A model generated the notes under the pieces. That model was not told the DNA's origin. It worked only from the letters and a program-made list of their open reading frames with translations, and did not search any database. A DNA stretch of 8,948 bases from assembly GCA_002439735.1 (NCBI GenBank), contig DJPG01000108.1, forward strand, positions 1,021 to 9,968. Reading direction: 5' to 3'. Positions 5,810 to 8,948 of this stretch are shown one piece after another. Every line of letters starts with the position of its first letter. The stretch's first letter is position 1. The position numbers were made by a program, and so were the translations under genes. The DNA comes from Firmicutes bacterium UBA6418 (GTDB lineage Bacteria; Bacillota; Clostridia; Peptostreptococcales; Anaerovoracaceae).

Positions 5810-5838
5810 TTGTATACAGATGATTTTATAAATATACA
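5810..5838 (+). promoter_or_regulatory. Promoter candidate overlapped by the palindrome TGTATACA
   Basis: TTGTAT (5810-5815) and TATACA (5833-5838) are separated by exactly 17 bases, each matching four of six consensus positions. The -35 overlaps the perfect palindrome TGTATACA (5811-5818), so a repressor bound there would block it. Transcription would start near 5845, giving a leader of about 220 bases for hutH that contains the stem at 5899-5936. Confidence 0.35.
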
Positions 5839-5898
5839 CGGTAAAGTGATAATGCATCATCGTAATAAATCGACGGAAAATCAGGAAAAAAACAAGGG

Positions 5899-5936
5899 GA
5901 AATTCCGGTGAGATTGATGCAAAAACACGGAATTTC
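5899..5936 (+). repeat. 9-bp perfect stem-loop upstream of hutH
   Basis: GAAATTCCG (5899-5907) and CGGAATTTC (5928-5936) are perfect inverted copies with a 20-base loop. An alternative register adds GTG/CAC pairs with one bulged G. No T-run follows, so it is not a simple terminator. The right arm leads into AATTTCAAAGAATT (5931-5944), which matches 11 of 15 positions of the Bacillus CodY consensus when aligned from 5930. Confidence 0.5.
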
Positions 5937-5981
5937 AAAGAATTCTACAAAAAAACTATGGCATATTTTTCACAAAAATAT

Positions 5982-5987
5982 TATAAT
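5982..5987 (+). promoter_or_regulatory. hutH: Likely -10 box of the hutH promoter
   Basis: A perfect TATAAT (5982-5987) lies 80 bases before the hutH ATG in very AT-rich DNA. The hexamer 17 bases upstream is TGGCAT (5959-5964), a poor -35, which suggests activator dependence or help from the A-tracts at 5949-5955. The resulting leader contains a small GTGC/GCAC hairpin (6006-6016). Confidence 0.45.
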
Positions 5988-6067
5988 ATAAAGAAACAAA
6001 TCAGAGTGCGTTGCACGGGATAAAAATTCATATTTGTTGAATATTTATAAAGAAATGGAGAGAGAAC

Positions 6068-7609
6068 ATGGCAGTCATTATCAATGGTCGTGACCTCACG
6101 ATCGAACAGGTTATCAGCGTATGCAGACATCACGAAAAGGTAGAGCTTGCTCCGGAAGCAGTGGAAGCTGTCAAAAAAGCAAGAGCATATGTTGAGAAGA
6201 AAGTTGCCGAAAAGGCCGTTGTATATGGACTGACGACCGGATTCGGCAAGTTCGCGAGCGTTGCGATCGACACCGAGCAGACGGCGGAGCTTCAGCGAAA
6301 CTTAATTATCAGTCACACCTGCGCAATGGGCAAGCCATATGAACAGAAGTATGTTAGAGCGGCAATGCTTTTGAGAGCGAACTCCTTATCGCGAGGGAAC
6401 TCCGGCATTCGACTGGAAACCTTACAGACTTTGATCGACATGCTGAACGCAGGCATTCACCCGATCGTACCGGAGAAGGGCTCCGTCGGCGCATCCGGCG
6501 ACCTGGCGCCGCTTTCCTGCATCGCGCTGGGGCTGATCGGTCTTGGAAAGGTAGAATATCAAGGCGAAGTCATCGAAGCAAAGGACGCGTTCGCGCAGGC
6601 GGGACTTACCCCGGTCGTTCTGGCTTCCAAAGAAGGACTGGCACTCAATAACGGCACGCAGATGCTGACCGCTGTCGGCCTGAATACCCTGTATGACGCG
6701 ATGCACCTGATGAAGATCGCCGATATCGCAGGCGCGCTGACCGGAGAAGCCCTGCACGCGATCGCGAAGGCTTATGATCCGAAGACACATCTTCTGAGAG
6801 GACACCGGGGACAGATCGATGCCGCGGAGAACATGCGCAGCCTGCTCGCGGGATCTAAGAACGCGCTGCCGCTGCATGCGACCAAGGTGCAGGATCCGTA
6901 TTCACAGAGATGCCTGCCACAGATCCACGGCGCATCCAGAGACGCCATTGCCTATGTATACGACGCCGTATCCAGAGAGATCAACGCGGTAACCGACAAT
7001 CCGATCGTCTTCCCGGACGAAGATGAAGTCATCTCGGGCGGCAACTTCCACGGACAGCCGATGGCGCTTGCCTTTGACTTCCTGAAGATCGCGATCTCCG
7101 AGCTGGCAAATGTAGCCGAAAGAAGAACCGAGAGACTGGTCAATCCGGCCATGTCCGAAGGACTTCCGGCATTCCTAGTAAAAGAAGGCGGTCTCAACAA
7201 CGGTTTCATGATCGCACAGTACGCATCCGCATCCATGGTATCCGAGAACAAGGTTTATGACCATCCGGCATGCGTGGACTCCATTCCGACCTCGGCCAAT
7301 CAGGAAGACCATGTATCCATGGGATCCACCTCCGCAAGAACCGCGGCCATGGTACTCGACAACGCGCAGAAGGTCATCGGCATCGAACTGGCATCCGCGG
7401 CGCAGGCGATCTGGCTGCGTCAGGAAATGGGCGAACACGGGATCGACAACCTGGCACCGGCGACCAGAGCCGCTTATGATTTTATCCGCGAAACCGCAGA
7501 ACCGGTTGAAAAGGATATCATCATGATCGACTATCTGGCAAAATTCGACGAAATGGTCAAAGACAATTCCATTCTGGAAGCCGTCGAAAAGGTCGTAACC
7601 TTAAAATAG
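6068..7609 (+). CDS. hutH: Histidine ammonia-lyase HutH
   Basis: A 513-residue cytoplasmic enzyme removing ammonia from L-histidine to give trans-urocanate, the first step of histidine degradation. The tripeptide Ala142-Ser143-Gly144, which cyclises to the MIO electrophile, sits in GSVGASGDLAPL (138-149). Tyr53 in YGLTTGFG, His83 in SHTCAMG, Asn195 in NNGTQ, Tyr278/Arg281 in DPYSQRCLPQIHG and Glu413 in NQEDH match the catalytic set of the characterised Pseudomonas enzyme in order and near-identical numbering. Ser-His at 82-83 favours histidine over tyrosine or phenylalanine. Length is full (family about 500-515). GGAG (6057-6060) lies 7 bases before the ATG. hutU follows after 125 bases without a terminator (only a GAACC/GGTTC hairpin at 7620-7636, no T-run), so they probably form one operon. 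Confidence 0.97.
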   Translation: MAVIINGRDLTIEQVISVCRHHEKVELAPEAVEAVKKARAYVEKKVAEKAVVYGLTTGFGKFASVAIDTEQTAELQRNLIISHTCAMGKPYEQKYVRAAMLLRANSLSRGNSGIRLETLQTLIDMLNAGIHPIVPEKGSVGASGDLAPLSCIALGLIGLGKVEYQGEVIEAKDAFAQAGLTPVVLASKEGLALNNGTQMLTAVGLNTLYDAMHLMKIADIAGALTGEALHAIAKAYDPKTHLLRGHRGQIDAAENMRSLLAGSKNALPLHATKVQDPYSQRCLPQIHGASRDAIAYVYDAVSREINAVTDNPIVFPDEDEVISGGNFHGQPMALAFDFLKIAISELANVAERRTERLVNPAMSEGLPAFLVKEGGLNNGFMIAQYASASMVSENKVYDHPACVDSIPTSANQEDHVSMGSTSARTAAMVLDNAQKVIGIELASAAQAIWLRQEMGEHGIDNLAPATRAAYDFIRETAEPVEKDIIMIDYLAKFDEMVKDNSILEAVEKVVTLK

Positions 7610-7734
7610 TGCCACAAGTGAACCACGTACAGGTTCGATCACCAAACGAGCTTCCATTATAACGATGATAAAAAGAAAGATCAAACATACAAAACAGCAG
7701 CAGACTGAAAAAACGAACAGGAGGAACCGATATT

Positions 7735-8948
7735 ATGCTCAAAAATGAAGAAATCAAGGGCGCAATGACCATTCAGCTCGGAAACGAGTACCCGGATTAT
7801 CCGGAATTTGCGGAAGGCATTCGCCGCGCACCGGACAGAGGATTCCGGCTGACTAAGGCGCAGACCAGGATCGCGCTCAAAAACGCATTAAGATACGTAC
7901 CGGAAGAACTGCATGAAAAGCTGGCGCCGGAGTTCATGGAAGAACTGACCACCCGCGGCCGGATCTACGCTTACCGTTACAGACCGAACGAAAGAATCTA
8001 CGGCAAGCCGATTGACCAGTACAAGGGCAAATGTCTGGCCGGAAAGGCCTTTCAGGTTATGATCGACAACAACCTCGACTTTGACGTCGCGCTGTACCCA
8101 TATGAACTGGTGACTTACGGAGAAACCGGATCGGTTTGCCAGAACTGGCTGCAGTATCGGCTGATCAAAAAATATCTCGAAGAACTGACCGAAGATCAGA
8201 CCCTGGTTGTAGAATCCGGACATCCTCTGGGGCTGTTTCCTTCCAAACCGACCGCGCCGCGTGTAATCATCACCAACGCGCTCATGGTCGGCATGTATGA
8301 CAATCTGGACGATTGGGAAATCGCGGAGGAAATGGGCGTTGCCAACTACGGGCAGATGACCGCAGGCGGCTGGATGTACATCGGACCGCAAGGCATCGTA
8401 CACGGCACGTTTAACACCATCCTCAACGCGGGAAGAAAAGAACTGGGCATACCGGAAGACGGCGACCTGACCGGACACACCTTCGTTTCCTCAGGACTTG
8501 GCGGCATGAGCGGCGCACAGCCAAAGGCAGCCAATATCGCCAACGCGGTCGGTATTTTCGCGGAAGTAGATCTTTCCAGAATCCAGACCCGACACGACCA
8601 GGGCTGGGTGGATGTGATCATGGATGATATCGATGCAATCTTCAAGCTGGCTGGCGAAAAGCTCGCGGCCAGGGAGTCCATCTCCATCGCTTATCACGGC
8701 AATATCGTAGACCTGCTCGAAGCAGCAGTAAAAAAGAATTTCCACATTGATCTGCTTTCCGACCAGACTTCGTGCCATAATGTTTACAACGGCGGCTACT
8801 GCCCGGTCGGCATGACCTTCGAGGAAAGAACCATAGAACTGCATGAAAACCGCGATAACTTCATCAAGGAAGTAGACAAGACCCTGCACAGACATTACCA
8901 GGCAATCAAGGCACTGACCGAACGAGGAACCTATTTCTTCGATTATGG
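7735..8948 (+). CDS. hutU: Urocanate hydratase HutU, N-terminal part (runs off the window)
   Basis: The first 404 residues of urocanase, which uses tightly bound NAD+ as an electrophile to add water to urocanate, giving 4-imidazolone-5-propionate, the second step of histidine degradation. Family blocks seen are YGETGSVCQNW (128-138), ESGHPLGLFPS (160-170), YGQMTAGGWMYIGPQGIVHG (205-224) and the dinucleotide-binding SSGLGGMSGAQP (252-263), then LLSDQTSCHN (340-349). About 100 residues precede the region where the shorter (about 550-residue) Bacillus and Pseudomonas enzymes begin to align, so this is the longer form known from Clostridia and other anaerobes. ATG 7735 follows AGGAGG (7719-7724) with a 10-base gap. 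The C-terminus, and any later hut genes, lie beyond the window. Confidence 0.95.
   Translation, partial: MLKNEEIKGAMTIQLGNEYPDYPEFAEGIRRAPDRGFRLTKAQTRIALKNALRYVPEELHEKLAPEFMEELTTRGRIYAYRYRPNERIYGKPIDQYKGKCLAGKAFQVMIDNNLDFDVALYPYELVTYGETGSVCQNWLQYRLIKKYLEELTEDQTLVVESGHPLGLFPSKPTAPRVIITNALMVGMYDNLDDWEIAEEMGVANYGQMTAGGWMYIGPQGIVHGTFNTILNAGRKELGIPEDGDLTGHTFVSSGLGGMSGAQPKAANIANAVGIFAEVDLSRIQTRHDQGWVDVIMDDIDAIFKLAGEKLAARESISIAYHGNIVDLLEAAVKKNFHIDLLSDQTSCHNVYNGGYCPVGMTFEERTIELHENRDNFIKEVDKTLHRHYQAIKALTERGTYFFDY

Larger units (their letters stand above)
5292..6067. other. 776-base non-coding region ahead of hutH
   Basis: No convincing gene is seen on either strand. The longest frames (such as 5254-5478 plus and 5135-5587 minus) run through the folT terminator, lack ribosome binding sites and resemble no family. 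A 40-codon frame from ATG 5619 to 5741 also lacks a ribosome binding site. The first part (to about 5460) has gene-like GC content and may be a decayed gene. The rest is AT-rich and holds inverted repeats, a terminator-like stem and at least two promoter-like sites, listed separately. No T-box, HutP-type antiterminator or known riboswitch could be recognised by eye. Confidence 0.7.

Noticed and set aside
5959..5975. TGGCAT with downstream TCACA as a sigma-54 promoter for hutH.
   Set aside because: The -12 GC of the TGGCAC-N5-TTGC pattern is missing; the perfect TATAAT downstream fits sigma-A better.
7618..7642. GGTTCGATCAC resembles a tRNA T-loop between hutH and hutU.
   Set aside because: The flanks do not form a 5-bp T-stem around the loop, and no acceptor, D-arm or anticodon arm can be drawn. 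The GAACC/GGTTC pairing is a separate small hairpin.

Overview
The window looks like chromosomal DNA from a Gram-positive anaerobe of the Bacillota, probably class Clostridia. The evidence is a tetrahydrofolate (THF) riboswitch in front of folT, AGGAGG-type ribosome binding sites, sigma-A-like promoter elements, and a hut locus with the longer urocanase form. I cannot name the genus. There is no phage, insertion sequence, CRISPR array, tRNA or rRNA.

Layout: (1) positions 1-111 are the 3' end of a LuxR-type regulator, followed by a hairpin shared with the convergent gene. (2) Positions 160-1257, minus strand, encode a DUF2804 protein of unknown function. (3) A divergent AT-rich promoter region follows (1258-1506). 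(4) Three plus-strand metabolic or membrane genes come next: an AzoR/Flavodoxin_2-like FMN oxidoreductase (1507-2112), a small four-helix membrane protein of the putative ABC-transporter type IV/CmpB family (2238-2642), and a phosphoglucomutase/phosphomannomutase (2795-4375). (5) A THF riboswitch (about 4444-4540) has an expression platform that could act both as an intrinsic terminator and as a Shine-Dalgarno sequester. It controls folT (4639-5145), the folate-binding S component of an ECF transporter, which ends in a strong terminator (5249-5291). (6) Positions 5292-6067 hold no convincing gene but contain several inverted repeats and promoter-like elements. (7) hutH (6068-7609) and hutU (7735 to the window edge) encode the first two steps of histidine degradation.

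Functional picture: HutH removes ammonia from histidine to give urocanate, and HutU hydrates urocanate to imidazolone propionate. In many anaerobes the pathway ends with transfer of a formimino group to THF. A THF-sensing folate importer directly upstream of hutHU therefore makes metabolic sense, although the two are separately transcribed as far as the sequence shows.

Points most worth a second look: the dual-mode platform of the riboswitch; a 15-bp-period repeat just after the folT stop codon, which in the folT frame would read as basic pentapeptides with largely synonymous differences between units; and the 776-base structured region ahead of hutH. No wholly new multi-gene system is evident.
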